Made by a program: the position numbers and the translations under genes. Shown here in pieces: positions 26,118-37,243 of a stretch of 64,000 nt of DNA. This stretch comes from Methanomicrobiales archaeon (GTDB taxonomy: Archaea > Halobacteriota > Methanomicrobia > Methanomicrobiales > Methanospirillaceae). The stretch is from the NCBI GenBank assembly GCA_012729535.1, contig JAAYCY010000065.1, positions 1 to 64,000 on the forward strand, written 5' to 3'. The notes beneath the pieces were generated by a model, which had not been told where the DNA came from, did no database searches, and saw only the letters and a list, made by a program, of their open reading frames with translations. How positions within the stretch are numbered: position 1 is the stretch's first letter; each line of letters starts with the position of its first letter.

Positions 26118-26600
26118 ATGTATAATGATGACCAGATAAACACGGTTCCGAGGAAACAGGTTGCTGTTATTGGAGCTTCTGATGCTAGTGCTCTTGAAAT
26201 GTCATATGCACAAGAAGTTGGCCATCTTCTGGCCCAAAACGGAGCATCTCTTCTTTCCGGTGGAATGGGGGGAATTATGGAAGCTTCATGTAAAAGTGCA
26301 TATCAGTCTGGAGGAATTACTATTGGGATTGTTCCAGGAGAAAAAGGCAATTCATATCTTTCTGTCTTGATAAAAACTCGGATGGACCAGGCACGCAATG
26401 TTATCCTTGTTGGGTCAAGTGATGGAGTGATTGCCATAGGGGGTGGATATGGAACCCTGTCAGAAATATCCTATGCTCTAAAAAGGAAAATTCCGGTATA
26501 TGGTCTTTCTACGTGGAATATCCCCGGTATCATCTCCTGTAATTCACCGAAAGAAGCAGTCATGCTGGCAATCAAAAATGACGCGGGAAATCTGAAGTAA
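26118..26600 (+). CDS. LOG-family nucleotide-binding protein (TIGR00725-like)
   Basis: 160 residues with a Rossmann fold. SGGMGGIMEASCKSA and AIGGGYGTLSEISYAL are the two conserved motifs; the second is a variant of the PGGxGTxxE motif, with GGGYGTLSE. LOG proteins release cytokinin-like bases or bind nucleotides, and the short TIGR00725 group is uncharacterised. It is divergent from the UPF0114 gene with a 63-bp spacer. Confidence 0.8.
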   Translation: MYNDDQINTVPRKQVAVIGASDASALEMSYAQEVGHLLAQNGASLLSGGMGGIMEASCKSAYQSGGITIGIVPGEKGNSYLSVLIKTRMDQARNVILVGSSDGVIAIGGGYGTLSEISYALKRKIPVYGLSTWNIPGIISCNSPKEAVMLAIKNDAGNLK

Positions 26601-26738
26601 AAACATGTTCACTTCAATTTATGCGATGAGTGTGAATTTACGATTCCTGATTAAATCCTTTCTTCCTAAGTTCAGACATCTTATCAATTGTTTTGGTATA
26701 CTTCTTTATCCTCAAAGATTAAAGTACCTTAGACTAAT

Positions 26739-27617
26739 ATGAAATGGAAACGTGATACAGGGCTTACAGGAAGAATACTCCTGACATGGGCCCTGCTCTT
26801 ACTAGTCTATCTGGTATTCATGGGAGTCCTGTTTGCCCTTGGTCTTCCCTCCGGCCTTATCATAGTAATAGCCGTAGTTATGGGCTTTGTCCAGTATTTC
26901 TTCTCCGATAAACTGGTACTTATGAGCACCGGTTCGAAGATCGTCGAATACGACGAGGCTCCGGATCTCCACCGGACCATTGAAAAATTATGTGCAGAAG
27001 CAGAACTACCCAAACCACGTATAGCCGTCATGCATTCACCAATGCCTAATGCATTTGCAACGGGCAGAAGTCCGAAACATGCCGTGGTTGCAGTTACTGA
27101 CTCAATCATGCAGACTTTAAACCAAAATGAACTTGAAGCAGTGCTGGCCCATGAACTCTCGCATGTAAAGAACCGCGATATCCTGACCATGACTGTTGCA
27201 AGCTTTGTCGCCATGATTGCATCTATGATCATGAACAATTTCCTCTTTGCCTCTATATTCAGCAACCGTGAACAGGGTGGAGCCTGGATAATTGCAGGAA
27301 TTGTCGCAGCCGTAGTATGGGTTATTGCAACACTTCTGATGATGGCCCTTTCCAGGTACCGTGAATTTGCAGCAGACCGGGGTGCAGCATATATTACCAA
27401 CAACCCTGATGCATTGATATCCGCACTTCAAAAAATCAGTGGAAAAATGGATCGCCTGCCGACCCAGGCAAAAGTAGCAGCAGAAGGAGCAAATGCTTTC
27501 TATATTATTCCTGCCCTTTCAGGAAAGACTCTTGCAGGTCTTTTCTCAACTCACCCGGCCCTTGAAAAGAGGATTGAAAACCTTGAAAAGGTAAGGGCTG
27601 AAATTCGCGGATATTAA
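26739..27617 (+). CDS. htpX: HtpX membrane zinc metalloprotease
   Basis: 292 residues, the family's normal length. Two N-terminal spans (about 12-33 and 37-55), then the M48 protease domain: H138-E139-L-S-H142 in LAHELSHVKNRD, and E209 in REFAADRGAA as third zinc ligand. Two more spans lie between them (about 152-172 and 182-204). HtpX degrades misfolded membrane proteins with its active site facing the cytosol. It is a single-gene unit with a T-rich tail. Confidence 0.93.
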   Translation: MKWKRDTGLTGRILLTWALLLLVYLVFMGVLFALGLPSGLIIVIAVVMGFVQYFFSDKLVLMSTGSKIVEYDEAPDLHRTIEKLCAEAELPKPRIAVMHSPMPNAFATGRSPKHAVVAVTDSIMQTLNQNELEAVLAHELSHVKNRDILTMTVASFVAMIASMIMNNFLFASIFSNREQGGAWIIAGIVAAVVWVIATLLMMALSRYREFAADRGAAYITNNPDALISALQKISGKMDRLPTQAKVAAEGANAFYIIPALSGKTLAGLFSTHPALEKRIENLEKVRAEIRGY

Positions 27618-27812
27618 CCTAAATTCTTACTTTTATCTTTCATTTTTTAAAAATTTCATCCTCTTTTTGTAAAATTTCTTTTCAATTACCCTGTATGATA
27701 CATTTCTCTGGCATATGAGTATGATCGAATTGATCCTGAACAGTAAATTACCTGGATTTAGGGATTCTACAAAAAAAGGAAGTTATTTTTTTCCTTAATT
27801 ATTTTAATCCGC

Positions 27813-28733
27813 TCATTCATCAGTTTTCGCCTGTGGTATTGGTGAACTATCACTGGTAGATCCCAGATATATTGCTCCAAGGGTAAGGAGTACTCCAAGC
27901 AGGGTTACGCTTGTAAATGGAAGCCGGAATATTAGAATATCCCAGATAAATGCTCCGGCAGGCTGGAGCAGGAGAATTAATCCCACTTTTATCGGAGTAG
28001 TATATAAAAGACCTGCAGAGATGAGAACCCAGGCGACGACCTGACAGATTACCGCATACCCGGAGAGGTAAATCCAGGAATCGATTCCAGGTACTGAAAA
28101 ACTGTTCCCGGTACCGATAACAATAACGCCGGTGATAATCGTTGTCAGGATTGATATCATACAGAGGTTGGCTATCTTTCCACTCATATCAAAGGTAACC
28201 TGGAGGGAACGAAGGAGCAGGACATAACTTCCGTACCAGATTGCTGTTGAAAGAGCCAGGATAATGCCAATCAAAAAACCATCTGATCCTCCCTCTATTC
28301 CGGGTCTGCATATCAGGAAGAGACCGATGATTGAAACAGGAATGGCAAATATAATACGGGCATTAACCCGGGTATGAAATACAATGATACTATAGAATGC
28401 CAGAACAAAAACCTGAAAATTCCCGAGTATTGTTGCGAGACCCGGTCCAATGAGTAGAATACTCTGATGCCAGCTGGAAAGATCCAGGGTATATGCAATG
28501 CTACACAAAAGAGCAATACCAAATTTTCTCCTTCCCTGCCATAATTTCGCTTTAAACAGGACTACCAGGATGAGAAGAGGAGGAAGAGAAAGTGCCATAC
28601 GGTAAAATGCCGAAGTTGATGCACTGACTCCGGAGAGAACGACAAATACCGGGGAGAAACTGATGAGGGCAGCTCCAATAACAACAAAAAACTGTCCGTA
28701 TGTCGTGCCGGGTTTTTGGAATATGTCCATCAT
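27813..28733 (-). CDS. EamA/DMT-family transporter
   Basis: 306 residues from ATG 28733 (MMDIFQKPGTTYGQFFVVIG); an upstream ATG would add 31 poorly hydrophobic residues. Ten membrane spans in two EamA repeats (GAALISFSPVFVVLSGVSAS… and GIILALSTAIWYGSYVLLLR…). DMT transporters export amino acids, bases or drugs; the substrate cannot be told. It follows the P-type ATPase gene on the same strand with about 100 bases between. Confidence 0.85.
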   Translation of the reverse strand: MMDIFQKPGTTYGQFFVVIGAALISFSPVFVVLSGVSASTSAFYRMALSLPPLLILVVLFKAKLWQGRRKFGIALLCSIAYTLDLSSWHQSILLIGPGLATILGNFQVFVLAFYSIIVFHTRVNARIIFAIPVSIIGLFLICRPGIEGGSDGFLIGIILALSTAIWYGSYVLLLRSLQVTFDMSGKIANLCMISILTTIITGVIVIGTGNSFSVPGIDSWIYLSGYAVICQVVAWVLISAGLLYTTPIKVGLILLLQPAGAFIWDILIFRLPFTSVTLLGVLLTLGAIYLGSTSDSSPIPQAKTDE

Positions 28734-28831
28734 GATATATAGCGCCACATGCCGGATAATGACCTGAATGCTGTGTATACTTCTGGTAAAACAAGAATAT
28801 GAACCCTGTAGTTTTGCAGGTATCAAAAAAG

Positions 28832-31552
28832 TTATTGATGACTTTTATCAACCCGGGGCCAGACTAATTTGAAAATCTCCATGATTACGACGGTGATACA
28901 TGCCAGGGCTAACAAAATACCCCATTGTGACAAGGTTACCGGCTGGAGTCCCAAAACCTCCTGCAGGACAGGTATATTCATTGCAATCTGGTGTAATGCC
29001 TGGGCTGCAATGACTGAACTTACAAGGAAGAGATTTCTTTTAAGTGGCATTTTAAATGCTGACACGTACTCAGATCTACAGTTGAACACATGGACATTTT
29101 CAAGGAGCACAAAGAGAAGTACTGCCATGTTTCGTGCAGTATTTTCTTCAACACCCGACGATATCAGGTAATACCAGGCCGCAAATCCGATAAGACCCAT
29201 AACGATTGACGAAACCAGAATCTGACTTATCATCAGAGGATTAAATAATCCCTGTGATGGCGGGCGTGGAGGTCTTTCCATTGCTCCTTTTTCTCCAGGT
29301 TCAAATGCCAGACCGATATGCTGAATTCCATTTGTAACCAGGTTCAACCAGAGTAGTTGGACAGCAAGCAGCGGAAGTGGAAGATGGGCAATAAGGGAAA
29401 AAGTAAAAAGAATTACTTCAGCTGCTCCGGTAGATACGAGCAGGTACGTTACTTTCCTGATATTATCGTATGCAAACCGCCCTTCTTCAATACCGGCAAC
29501 GATTGATGAGAAGGTATCATCAGTAATAATCATCGAGGAGTTGTCTTTTGCAATATCAGTCCCGGAACCCATTGCAACTCCGATATGTGCACGGCGAAGT
29601 GCAGGAGCGTCATTCACTCCATCACCAGTGACGGCAACAAAATGTCCCATTCTGATTAGAGCATCAACGATGGATAATTTCTGGACCGGAGTAACACGGG
29701 CAAAAACCCGTGCTTTCTGGACGAGGTCAAAAAATTCAGGTATCTCAACTGAACCAAGAGCTTCGATTTCCATGCCGGTAAGTACCTCATCCTGGTTGTC
29801 GGCAATACCAAGATCTTTGGCGATGGCTAGAGCAGTTGCCGGATGATCTCCGGTTACCATGACCACAGTAACTCCTGCCTTCTGGCATTCCCTGATAGAA
29901 TCAAGTGCATCCGGCCTGATGGGATCAATAAATCCAACATATCCCAGCAATACAAGGGGTGGAAGCCCGTTTATTATCGGATCATCAGGTATTCCTTTTG
30001 ATACTGCCTGTGCAACTGCAAGGACACGATACCCGTTCTCTGCCAATTCTTCGGCCTTTGCAAGGAGCTCACCTTGATCAGCAGATATATCTCCTTCCTT
30101 TGTTCTCATCCGGACACAATGGGGAACTACTGCTTCTGCTGCTCCTTTTATCCCGAATAATTCCCCCTCCAAGCTGGAGAAGGCTGCGGCAGAATACCGC
30201 CGGTCAGCTTCGAAAGGGATGAATAAGAGACGTTCAACACTTTTCTGGATACGGGTGGTATCAAGACCGGTTTTTCGGGCAAGTGCCAGAAATGCGACAT
30301 CGATTGGATCTCCGGAATAGTGCCAGCCTTCATCTACTGGTTCAAGCTGTGCTTCACTACACAGGATTGCAATGTGTGCAAGTCTCTGGAGTTCTCCGGT
30401 TTCCTGTTCTGACAGAGATATTCCCGATCGGGTTGTAATCTTTCCGTCACCGGTATACCCGGTTCCTGATGCCGAATATTCTTCGCGTCCGGGAAGATAA
30501 ACGATATGGGCCGTCTGTTCATTTAATGTCAGGGTTCCTGTCTTGTCACTTGCTATCAGGGTACAGGATCCAAGACTTTCAACCGCTGTCATCTTCCTGA
30601 CAATTACATTTCTTTTTGCCATCCGGTGAGCAGCAATTGAAAGAACAACCGTAAGAGCAACAGGCAATCCTTCAGGTATTGCAGAAACAGCCAGAGCTAC
30701 GGCAAAGAAGAATACATCAATAATGCCCATGCCCTGCATTACTGCAATCACTCCAAGTACTGCCGTTGCAAAAAGGACAGCGATTGCAATATGCTGGGAG
30801 AACTTTTCCATTCTGATGATGAGTGGTGGTTTGGAACCAACGGTATCAGCTACAGCGGTTGCTATCTTTCCAACTTCAGTGCAAATACCAGTGTTCACTA
30901 CATATCCACGACAAATACCCCTGACCACCGTTGTTCCGGCAAATGCCATGTTTACCTGGTCACCAAGTGGAATCTCATCAGGAAGGGAGACAACCTGTTT
31001 TGTGACCGGTACTGATTCTCCGGTCAGGACAGATTCATCAATTAAGCAGTCTGCAACCTTAACCAGTCGGATATCAGCAGGTACCCGTGTTCCTGACTCA
31101 AGGTAAACAAGATCGCCTGGTACCAGATCCTCTGCAGGAATTCTATTCTCCTGACCATCACGAGTAACAGTGGCAGTAATTTTGAATAATTGTTGTAATG
31201 CTTTGGCACTTTGTTCTGCTTTCCATTCCTGGATGGTTCCGATAATTGCATTGATAAGAATAACAATGGTGATGAATGCAGCATCTGTTATATGGTCCAA
31301 AAACCAGGATAATATTGCTGCTGCAATCAATACATAAATGAGCGGGCTTTTAAATTGGCTGAGAAAAATTGTTATTACTGATGTCTTTTTTCCTTCAGGG
31401 AGTTCATTTTTTCCAAATTCCTGGATTCTTGATCCGGCTTCTTTTGAAGTAAGACCCTCATTTCCGGTTGCAAGTTTTTCGAGGATAGCCTGTTCCGGGA
31501 GAGAATGCCATGAAATCCCCCTTTTACAGTGAGATGATCCTTCCGGGGCCAT
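28832..31552 (-). CDS. P-type cation-transporting ATPase (P2 type)
   Basis: 906 residues. Actuator motif TGES at 177-180, ion-site PEGL at 293-296 ([11 protein letters not shown]), phosphorylated D336 in DKTGTLT, ATP-binding [25 protein letters not shown] and hinge [15 protein letters not shown]. Ten membrane spans, six of them in the C-terminal part, give the P2 (Ca2+/Na+-pump-like) layout. The N-terminal [20 protein letters not shown] is the cation-ATPase N domain. Ca2+ export is likely but K+ or Na+ cannot be excluded. ATG 31552 is the only start in frame before the domain. It is divergent from the chemoreceptor gene. Confidence 0.92.
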   Translation of the reverse strand: MAPEGSSHCKRGISWHSLPEQAILEKLATGNEGLTSKEAGSRIQEFGKNELPEGKKTSVITIFLSQFKSPLIYVLIAAAILSWFLDHITDAAFITIVILINAIIGTIQEWKAEQSAKALQQLFKITATVTRDGQENRIPAEDLVPGDLVYLESGTRVPADIRLVKVADCLIDESVLTGESVPVTKQVVSLPDEIPLGDQVNMAFAGTTVVRGICRGYVVNTGICTEVGKIATAVADTVGSKPPLIIRMEKFSQHIAIAVLFATAVLGVIAVMQGMGIIDVFFFAVALAVSAIPEGLPVALTVVLSIAAHRMAKRNVIVRKMTAVESLGSCTLIASDKTGTLTLNEQTAHIVYLPGREEYSASGTGYTGDGKITTRSGISLSEQETGELQRLAHIAILCSEAQLEPVDEGWHYSGDPIDVAFLALARKTGLDTTRIQKSVERLLFIPFEADRRYSAAAFSSLEGELFGIKGAAEAVVPHCVRMRTKEGDISADQGELLAKAEELAENGYRVLAVAQAVSKGIPDDPIINGLPPLVLLGYVGFIDPIRPDALDSIRECQKAGVTVVMVTGDHPATALAIAKDLGIADNQDEVLTGMEIEALGSVEIPEFFDLVQKARVFARVTPVQKLSIVDALIRMGHFVAVTGDGVNDAPALRRAHIGVAMGSGTDIAKDNSSMIITDDTFSSIVAGIEEGRFAYDNIRKVTYLLVSTGAAEVILFTFSLIAHLPLPLLAVQLLWLNLVTNGIQHIGLAFEPGEKGAMERPPRPPSQGLFNPLMISQILVSSIVMGLIGFAAWYYLISSGVEENTARNMAVLLFVLLENVHVFNCRSEYVSAFKMPLKRNLFLVSSVIAAQALHQIAMNIPVLQEVLGLQPVTLSQWGILLALACITVVIMEIFKLVWPRVDKSHQ

Positions 31553-31683
31553 ACATAGCCATTTTACCTGATAAATTAAAGCATTTTCTTAAAGTTGAGT
31601 CCCTCTTCGAAGGAGTTTTTCTCCCGGAGCAGGATCTGTTTTATAAAGATGAATATCCTAGTGAACATCATCAGGTGACGATC

Positions 31684-33792
31684 ATGCTGGAAAATGTAAA
31701 GATCGGAAAGAAATTGATTGGGGGTTTCCTGCTTACGATAATCATTATGCTGATTATCGCCGGGGTGGGTTTTGTATTCATTAGCAACCTGGCGGATAAG
31801 AGTGAAGAAATGTACCAGGATCGCCTTCTTCCAATCCAGTATATTGGTGTAATTAACGGAGCGTTCACACAGTTCAGGGGTGATGTATATAAAGGTATGC
31901 TTGTCCCAGCAGAACGGGAAATAAGTCTTGCATCTGGTGATGATGCATTAAAACTTGTTGATGAGCAGATTCTCCTTATTGATAAAGTCAATCTGAACCC
32001 TGAAGAACGCAAGATATTCGAATCTTTTAAGACCGCATATAAAGGGTACTATACTGAATCAATGAAAACCGTTGAATTCACAAAACAAGATAAAATACCG
32101 GAGGCAATTGCTTCCCTTTCTGCCGGTACAACTCTTGCCAATTACCGGGCCCAGTGTAATGCTGCTCTTACAACTCTCATGGAGACAAACCTTAAGGTTG
32201 CAGAAGAGATTAAAGCTGAAAACGACCGTAACGCCGAGACAGCAAAGGCCACCATGATTATTGTGACCATCATTGGTGCTATTATCGGTATCGGATTTGC
32301 ATATGCCCTGACCCGGAGTATTACCGGGCCTCTTGCTAAGACAGTCGAAATGATCGAGGAAATGAATCACGGCCATCTTGGGATGAGACTTGGCATGACC
32401 AGAAAAGACGAGATTGGAGAACTCTCCGGGACCATGGATAATTTTGCCAATAATCTCCAGAATGAAGTAATCGGCATCATGAAAAAGATTGCGGGTGGAG
32501 AAAAAGTATCATCTGTCCCAATTATGGACGATAGGGATGAAATAGGTCCTGCATTAAAGCTAACCGCTGAAACAATCAACAGTCTTATCGATGAGACCAA
32601 AACCCTTGCAAATGGGGCAGCAGAAGGAAATCTGAACATACGTGGTGACGCCAGGCGGTTTAAGGGTGGGTACTATGACATTATTGACGGCATTAATCAG
32701 ACACTTGAACACATCATAGCCCCTGTAAATGAAGCTATGAACCTGGCCGGAGCATATGCAATGGGAGACTTTTCAGCCAGGTTTAACGATACTGTTGAAG
32801 TGAAGGGCGATTTCATACCTTTCCGCGATTCTCTCAATAAAATCGGAATTGAATCAGGGCAGGCAATCGGACAGGTCAAAAAGGAAGTTGATTCACTCCT
32901 TGCCGGAATGGAAGAGACCAGTGCTAGTGTTGAGGAAGTTACTGCCGGTGCACAAAACCTGTCACATAATGCCGCTGTCGTCAGTGATCTTTCAGAAAAG
33001 AGTGGAGAGGGTGTATCGCAGGTTCTCCAGGCGATGAGTGATCTCTCAATTACCGTAGGTTCTGTAGCAGGACAGGCTAATGAAGTGGCAAACCTGACGC
33101 AGGAAACTGATGACCTATCTCGGCAAGGCTCTGCACTGGTTGGAAGAGTTGAACATGGTATGCAGAAGATCTCCGGATCAGTAAATGAAACTGACCATGT
33201 CGTAGAAGAGATTGGAAAACAGATGGAGGATATCGGAACGATTGTTAATGTCATCAGTTCTATTGCAGACCAGACCAATCTTCTGGCTCTGAATGCAGCG
33301 ATTGAAGCAGCAAGAGCAGGTGATGCAGGCCTTGGATTTGCCGTGGTTGCAGATGAAGTGAAATCTCTGGCTCTGGAATCACAAAAATCTGCAGAAAAAA
33401 TTGCCACACTCATATCAGATCTCCAGAAGAAATCTCATGCGGTAACTGAATCCATGAAGACATCTCTTGTTGATGTTGAAGAAGGAAATGTTGCAGTCAA
33501 AGAAACCCTTACAGTCTTTAACAAGATTGCTGAAGCAATAGGGACAGTATCAATCAGGGTCGGTGAAGTAGCAGGAGCCAGTGAGGAGCAGGCTGCATCA
33601 GTGCAGGAGGTTACTGCCAGTGTTCATGAACTTGGCAACCTTATAGAACAGGCAGCAAAAGAAGCGGTTGACTCATCTGCTGCTACCGAAGAGGCATCTG
33701 CTGCCCTTGATCAGATTACCCGGGTCATAACCGATTCAACTGCTTCAATTGACCGGATTTCCCAGTCCATGGGGCGGTTTACAACAGAATAA
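31684..33792 (+). CDS. Methyl-accepting chemotaxis protein
   Basis: 702 residues from ATG 31684, where AGGTGA precedes and the first membrane span begins ([20 protein letters not shown]); earlier in-frame codons overlap the divergent ATPase gene. A four-helix-bundle sensor region (about 35-190) is bounded by a second span ([20 protein letters not shown]). A HAMP domain and a second HAMP-like/helical module ([20 protein letters not shown] … [15 protein letters not shown]) follow, then the signalling coiled coil with tip [20 protein letters not shown]. No chemotaxis genes are adjacent. Confidence 0.93.
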   Translation: MLENVKIGKKLIGGFLLTIIIMLIIAGVGFVFISNLADKSEEMYQDRLLPIQYIGVINGAFTQFRGDVYKGMLVPAEREISLASGDDALKLVDEQILLIDKVNLNPEERKIFESFKTAYKGYYTESMKTVEFTKQDKIPEAIASLSAGTTLANYRAQCNAALTTLMETNLKVAEEIKAENDRNAETAKATMIIVTIIGAIIGIGFAYALTRSITGPLAKTVEMIEEMNHGHLGMRLGMTRKDEIGELSGTMDNFANNLQNEVIGIMKKIAGGEKVSSVPIMDDRDEIGPALKLTAETINSLIDETKTLANGAAEGNLNIRGDARRFKGGYYDIIDGINQTLEHIIAPVNEAMNLAGAYAMGDFSARFNDTVEVKGDFIPFRDSLNKIGIESGQAIGQVKKEVDSLLAGMEETSASVEEVTAGAQNLSHNAAVVSDLSEKSGEGVSQVLQAMSDLSITVGSVAGQANEVANLTQETDDLSRQGSALVGRVEHGMQKISGSVNETDHVVEEIGKQMEDIGTIVNVISSIADQTNLLALNAAIEAARAGDAGLGFAVVADEVKSLALESQKSAEKIATLISDLQKKSHAVTESMKTSLVDVEEGNVAVKETLTVFNKIAEAIGTVSIRVGEVAGASEEQAASVQEVTASVHELGNLIEQAAKEAVDSSAATEEASAALDQITRVITDSTASIDRISQSMGRFTTE

Positions 33793-33810
33793 CCGACAAT
33801 CTTCTCTTTC

Positions 33811-33818
33811 TTTTTTTT
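33811..33818 (+). terminator. T-rich terminator after the chemoreceptor gene
   Basis: A run of eight T within the pyrimidine-rich stretch 33800-33818, 19 bases after the stop. Archaeal RNA polymerase terminates at such tracts without a hairpin. Confidence 0.55.
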
Positions 33819-33948
33819 AAATCTCACCTTAATATTAACTCTTTTCATGTATGCTTTCAGGATCCATGTGGTTTTGCCTTGGATTTTGTGATACATTTAT
33901 GTCACATGCTAACACATATCATGACAAGGATTCTCACAGTGATATAAT

Positions 33949-34683
33949 ATGCTTGATGTGAAGTGTGTATCCAAATCATTTGGCGGTTTGAAAGCCGTTT
34001 CCAATGTGGATATTTCCATGGAAGAGGGGGAGATTCTTGGTCTTGTCGGCCCTAACGGGGCGGGGAAGACTACTCTGCTTAATATGATCTCCGGTGTATG
34101 CCATCCGGATAATGGGGGGATTTTTTTCCAAAAGCAGAATATCACCCGTCTCTCGCTGGATGCCATCTGCAAAAAGGGAATATCAAAAACATTTCAACAC
34201 CCCCGCTCATTTCCAGGATTATCTGCCAAAGAAGGGGTAATGATCAGTGCACTGTATGGAAATGGTCACAAGCCAAAGATGAAAGAAGCTTCAGAAGAAG
34301 CGATGGAATGTCTGCACCGGGTGGGTTTTCCCCTGGAAAAGGCAGACAATCCTCTGGGTAATCTGAACACCATTGAACTCCGAAAGACCCAGCTTGCCCG
34401 TGCTCTGGCATCAAGACCAAAAATGCTGCTTCTTGATGAACTGATGACCGGACTTACTCCCAGTGAAGGGAAAGAAGCAATAAATCTGATTCGTTCAATG
34501 AAAAATGAGGGTATGACCATTCTCATGATCGAACATGTCATGCGGATCATCATGGAAGTATCTGACCGGGTGGTGGTTTTGGATCAGGGGCAAAAGATAG
34601 CAGAAGGAACCCCAAAAGAAGTTGCCTCTAATGAACGGGTTATTGAGTCATACCTTGGTGAACAATACCATTTCCAGGGGTAA
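33949..34683 (+). CDS. livG: Branched-chain amino acid-type ABC transporter ATPase LivG
   Basis: 244 residues. Walker A GPNGAGKTT at about residue 35, Walker B MLLLDELMTGL, and the long LivG insert after the H1 region (GISKTFQHPRSFPGLSAKEG). The signature motif is degenerate: LNTIELRKTQLARAL replaces LSGGQ, a variant seen in some archaeal LivG proteins. It heads a two-gene plus-strand unit with livF, three bases before the next start. The permeases and binding protein are on the opposite strand, converging. Confidence 0.88.
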   Translation: MLDVKCVSKSFGGLKAVSNVDISMEEGEILGLVGPNGAGKTTLLNMISGVCHPDNGGIFFQKQNITRLSLDAICKKGISKTFQHPRSFPGLSAKEGVMISALYGNGHKPKMKEASEEAMECLHRVGFPLEKADNPLGNLNTIELRKTQLARALASRPKMLLLDELMTGLTPSEGKEAINLIRSMKNEGMTILMIEHVMRIIMEVSDRVVVLDQGQKIAEGTPKEVASNERVIESYLGEQYHFQG

Positions 34684-34686
34684 TCA

Positions 34687-35379
34687 GTGCTACAAATTGA
34701 AAACCTGTCTGTCTCATATGCCAGTCTCCAGGTATTATGGGACGTTCATCTTGAAGTTAAAAAAGGAGAGATTGTAACCCTGATTGGATCGAATGGTTCG
34801 GGTAAAACGACGCTTGTATCATCGGTCATGGGTTTTCTCCCGGTAAAAACCGGTAAAATTTCTTTTTCTCGTGTCCCACTACTTGGGCTTCCCACCTACG
34901 CTATTGTCCGCAATCACATAAACCTGGTTCCGGAAAAACGGAAATTATTCGGGAAAATGACCGTTAAGGAGAACCTGATGCTGGGATCCTACATGGACCG
35001 GAAACAGCAGGACCTTGACTATATTTATTCACTTTTTCCGGTCCTAAAGTCCAGGAAAGATCAGTTAGCTGGAACTCTCAGTGGCGGTGAACAACAGATG
35101 CTGGCAATCGGACGTTGTCTTATGTCAAGGCCGGAGATGATAATCCTAGACGAACCTTCTCTTGGACTTTCTCCAAAATACGTTCATACAGTGCTTGATA
35201 CCGTCAGGAGTCTTAATGAAAAAGGACTTACTGTTCTCTTAGTTGAACAGAATGTAAAACGTGCCCTTGAGATATCCCACCGTGCATATATCCTTGAAAA
35301 TGGAAGAATTGTCCTCTCTGGATCTGCAACTGAACTGTTACATGATGAACATGTAAAAGAAGCATATCTGGGGATGTAA
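34687..35379 (+). CDS. livF: Branched-chain amino acid-type ABC transporter ATPase LivF
   Basis: 230 residues from GTG 34687. Walker A GSNGSGKTT, signature LSGGEQQMLAIGRCL, Walker B MIILDEPSLGLSP, and the LivF-type LVPEKRKLFGKMTVKENLML. Its TAA ends one base before the stop codon of the converging livM, so no terminator separates the two operons. Confidence 0.9.
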   Translation: MLQIENLSVSYASLQVLWDVHLEVKKGEIVTLIGSNGSGKTTLVSSVMGFLPVKTGKISFSRVPLLGLPTYAIVRNHINLVPEKRKLFGKMTVKENLMLGSYMDRKQQDLDYIYSLFPVLKSRKDQLAGTLSGGEQQMLAIGRCLMSRPEMIILDEPSLGLSPKYVHTVLDTVRSLNEKGLTVLLVEQNVKRALEISHRAYILENGRIVLSGSATELLHDEHVKEAYLGM

Positions 35380-36345
35380 TTACTTACCATCCTTTTTTAA
35401 ATTTTTTATCGCATCCGGGAGAGATACCAATCCTTTTGGCAGGAATATTATTGTCAGAATGAGCAAAACACCAATAACAATAAACCGTTCATAGGTAAGG
35501 CCAAGGGCATTAAGGCCCTCCCATAATAGACTGATGACAACTGTTCCAACCACCGGACCAGCAAGAGTTCCAAGTCCTCCGGTAATTGAATAAATTATCG
35601 GCCAGAAAGAGATATCGGTCCCGAAAATTTCAGGAGAAATGTACCCGAAATGGGCAACTTCAAGTGCTCCAGCTATAGCGGTGATGAATGAACTAATTCC
35701 AAATGCAAATAATTTGAAGGGCACCGGATTAATTCCTGAAGCCTTGGCTTCCATTTCATTTTCACGAATAGCTGCAAGGGCCAGACCGGTTTTTGATTTA
35801 AGCAGGAATTGAAATAGAAGAATGCTACCTATGGCAATTATGAGTATACAATAATACTCAATCATTTGTGATCCAGGAATAGATAGTGGAATAAGTTTTG
35901 GGACTGCATATCCGTCCCAGCCGCCGGTGATGGGGTTAAGCTGGCTGATGACAACAATAGTCTGGATTATCACTGCAAAACCGAAAGTTACCATGGCCAG
36001 AAACCATTCACGAAGCCTGACACAGGTCATGCCGATTAGCACCCCTATTACAGATGTAAGACCAGCTCCGGCGATAATCGCGATAATTAATGGCACTCCT
36101 GCCTTGATTGCAATCAGGGATGAAAAATATCCACCCATACCAAAAAAGGCTGCATGGCCAAGAGAACCCTGTCCTGAAAACGTGAGAAAATTCCAGGCCG
36201 ATGCATAAATGATGAATATCAGCATCAGGTTTAAAACGGTGAGGAAATAGAGATTTGAACCCAGGATATGAGGTAGAACCAGGGCTATGATAATGGTAAT
36301 GAGCGGCAGACTAATTTTTTTTTCACGGATAAATGAAAGATTCAT
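35380..36345 (-). CDS. livM: Branched-chain amino acid-type ABC permease LivM
   Basis: 321 residues with nine or ten membrane spans. GQGSLGHAAFFGMGGYFSSL and ALAAIRENEMEAKASGINPV are the LivM signatures (the latter the ATPase-contacting EAA-like loop). It overlaps livH by four bases. It forms the transmembrane channel with LivH. Confidence 0.9.
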   Translation of the reverse strand: MNLSFIREKKISLPLITIIIALVLPHILGSNLYFLTVLNLMLIFIIYASAWNFLTFSGQGSLGHAAFFGMGGYFSSLIAIKAGVPLIIAIIAGAGLTSVIGVLIGMTCVRLREWFLAMVTFGFAVIIQTIVVISQLNPITGGWDGYAVPKLIPLSIPGSQMIEYYCILIIAIGSILLFQFLLKSKTGLALAAIRENEMEAKASGINPVPFKLFAFGISSFITAIAGALEVAHFGYISPEIFGTDISFWPIIYSITGGLGTLAGPVVGTVVISLLWEGLNALGLTYERFIVIGVLLILTIIFLPKGLVSLPDAIKNLKKDGK

Positions 36346-37223
36346 TCCTCATCCTCCCCGAAAAGACCAGTCGGACGAATGATAAGGACGATTATCAGGA
36401 GAATAAATGAAACGGCATCTTTCCAGGCACCTCCAAGAGTGTAAGCAGCCCCGTTTTCTACAAGACCTACTGCAAGACCACCGATAATCGCTCCGGGTAT
36501 ACTCCCAAGGCCTCCCAGGATAATGATTGCAAATGCCTTAATTGCGGGTATTGAGCCCATGTACGGATTAAATACCTGGCCACTCACAGCCCAGAGAGTA
36601 CCTGCTGCCCCGGCCAGTGCAGCTCCGATTCCAAAGGTAATCATGTCCATCCGTTCCACATTGATTCCCATCAGCATGGCACCGGCCCTATCCTGGCTGG
36701 TCGCCCTGATTGCAGTTCCTATCCAGGTTTTATGCAGAAAGAGATAGAGTCCGATAAGCAGAATAGCCGTTACAGCCATGATAATCAGGTAATCCAAAGG
36801 AACATATATCACTCCGAGATCCAGGGTTATATCTCTGTATGGGCTCTGGATTGTCTTCCATTCATCAGTCCATATCCGTGCGACAAGGTTCTGGATGATG
36901 TAAATCAAACCAATACTCACGAATATTTCATTCAATTTTCCCGTTCCCAGAATTGGTCTGAAACACAGTCTTTCCACAATAATTCCTATCACAACCAGAA
37001 GGGGAATGGATGCACATAACAGAACATACGGGTTAAACCCACTCATGATAAACAAGAAGAACGTGATATATGTCCCAAGCATGAGAAATTCGCCATGAGC
37101 GAAATTTACAATCTTCATTACCCCGAAGATAAGGTTCAGCCCGGTTGCAAGAAGAATGTAAATGCACCCGGAATAAATACCCCAGAAAAGAACCTGGGCA
37201 ATTATCTCAAAATTACCATCCAT
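36342..37223 (-). CDS. livH: Branched-chain amino acid-type ABC permease LivH
   Basis: 293 residues, polytopic. LIFGVMKIVNFAHGEFLMLG near the N-terminus and IRATSQDRAGAMLMGINVER are LivH signatures. The partner genes livK (upstream, 20-base gap) and livM (four-base overlap) are on the same strand. Start ATG 37223. Confidence 0.9.
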   Translation of the reverse strand: MDGNFEIIAQVLFWGIYSGCIYILLATGLNLIFGVMKIVNFAHGEFLMLGTYITFFLFIMSGFNPYVLLCASIPLLVVIGIIVERLCFRPILGTGKLNEIFVSIGLIYIIQNLVARIWTDEWKTIQSPYRDITLDLGVIYVPLDYLIIMAVTAILLIGLYLFLHKTWIGTAIRATSQDRAGAMLMGINVERMDMITFGIGAALAGAAGTLWAVSGQVFNPYMGSIPAIKAFAIIILGGLGSIPGAIIGGLAVGLVENGAAYTLGGAWKDAVSFILLIIVLIIRPTGLFGEDEE

Positions 37224-37243
37224 TCAAAAGCCTGCAAAAAGAT

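Noticed and set aside
31510-31683. N-terminal extension of the chemoreceptor by 58 residues
   Set aside because: It overlaps the start of the divergent ATPase gene and would place the first membrane span unusually far in; ATG 31684 has AGGTGA upstream.
34360-34430. Inactive LivG because of a degenerate signature
   Set aside because: LNTIELRKTQLARAL lacks SGGQ, but Walker A and B are intact and this variant is known from other LivG proteins.
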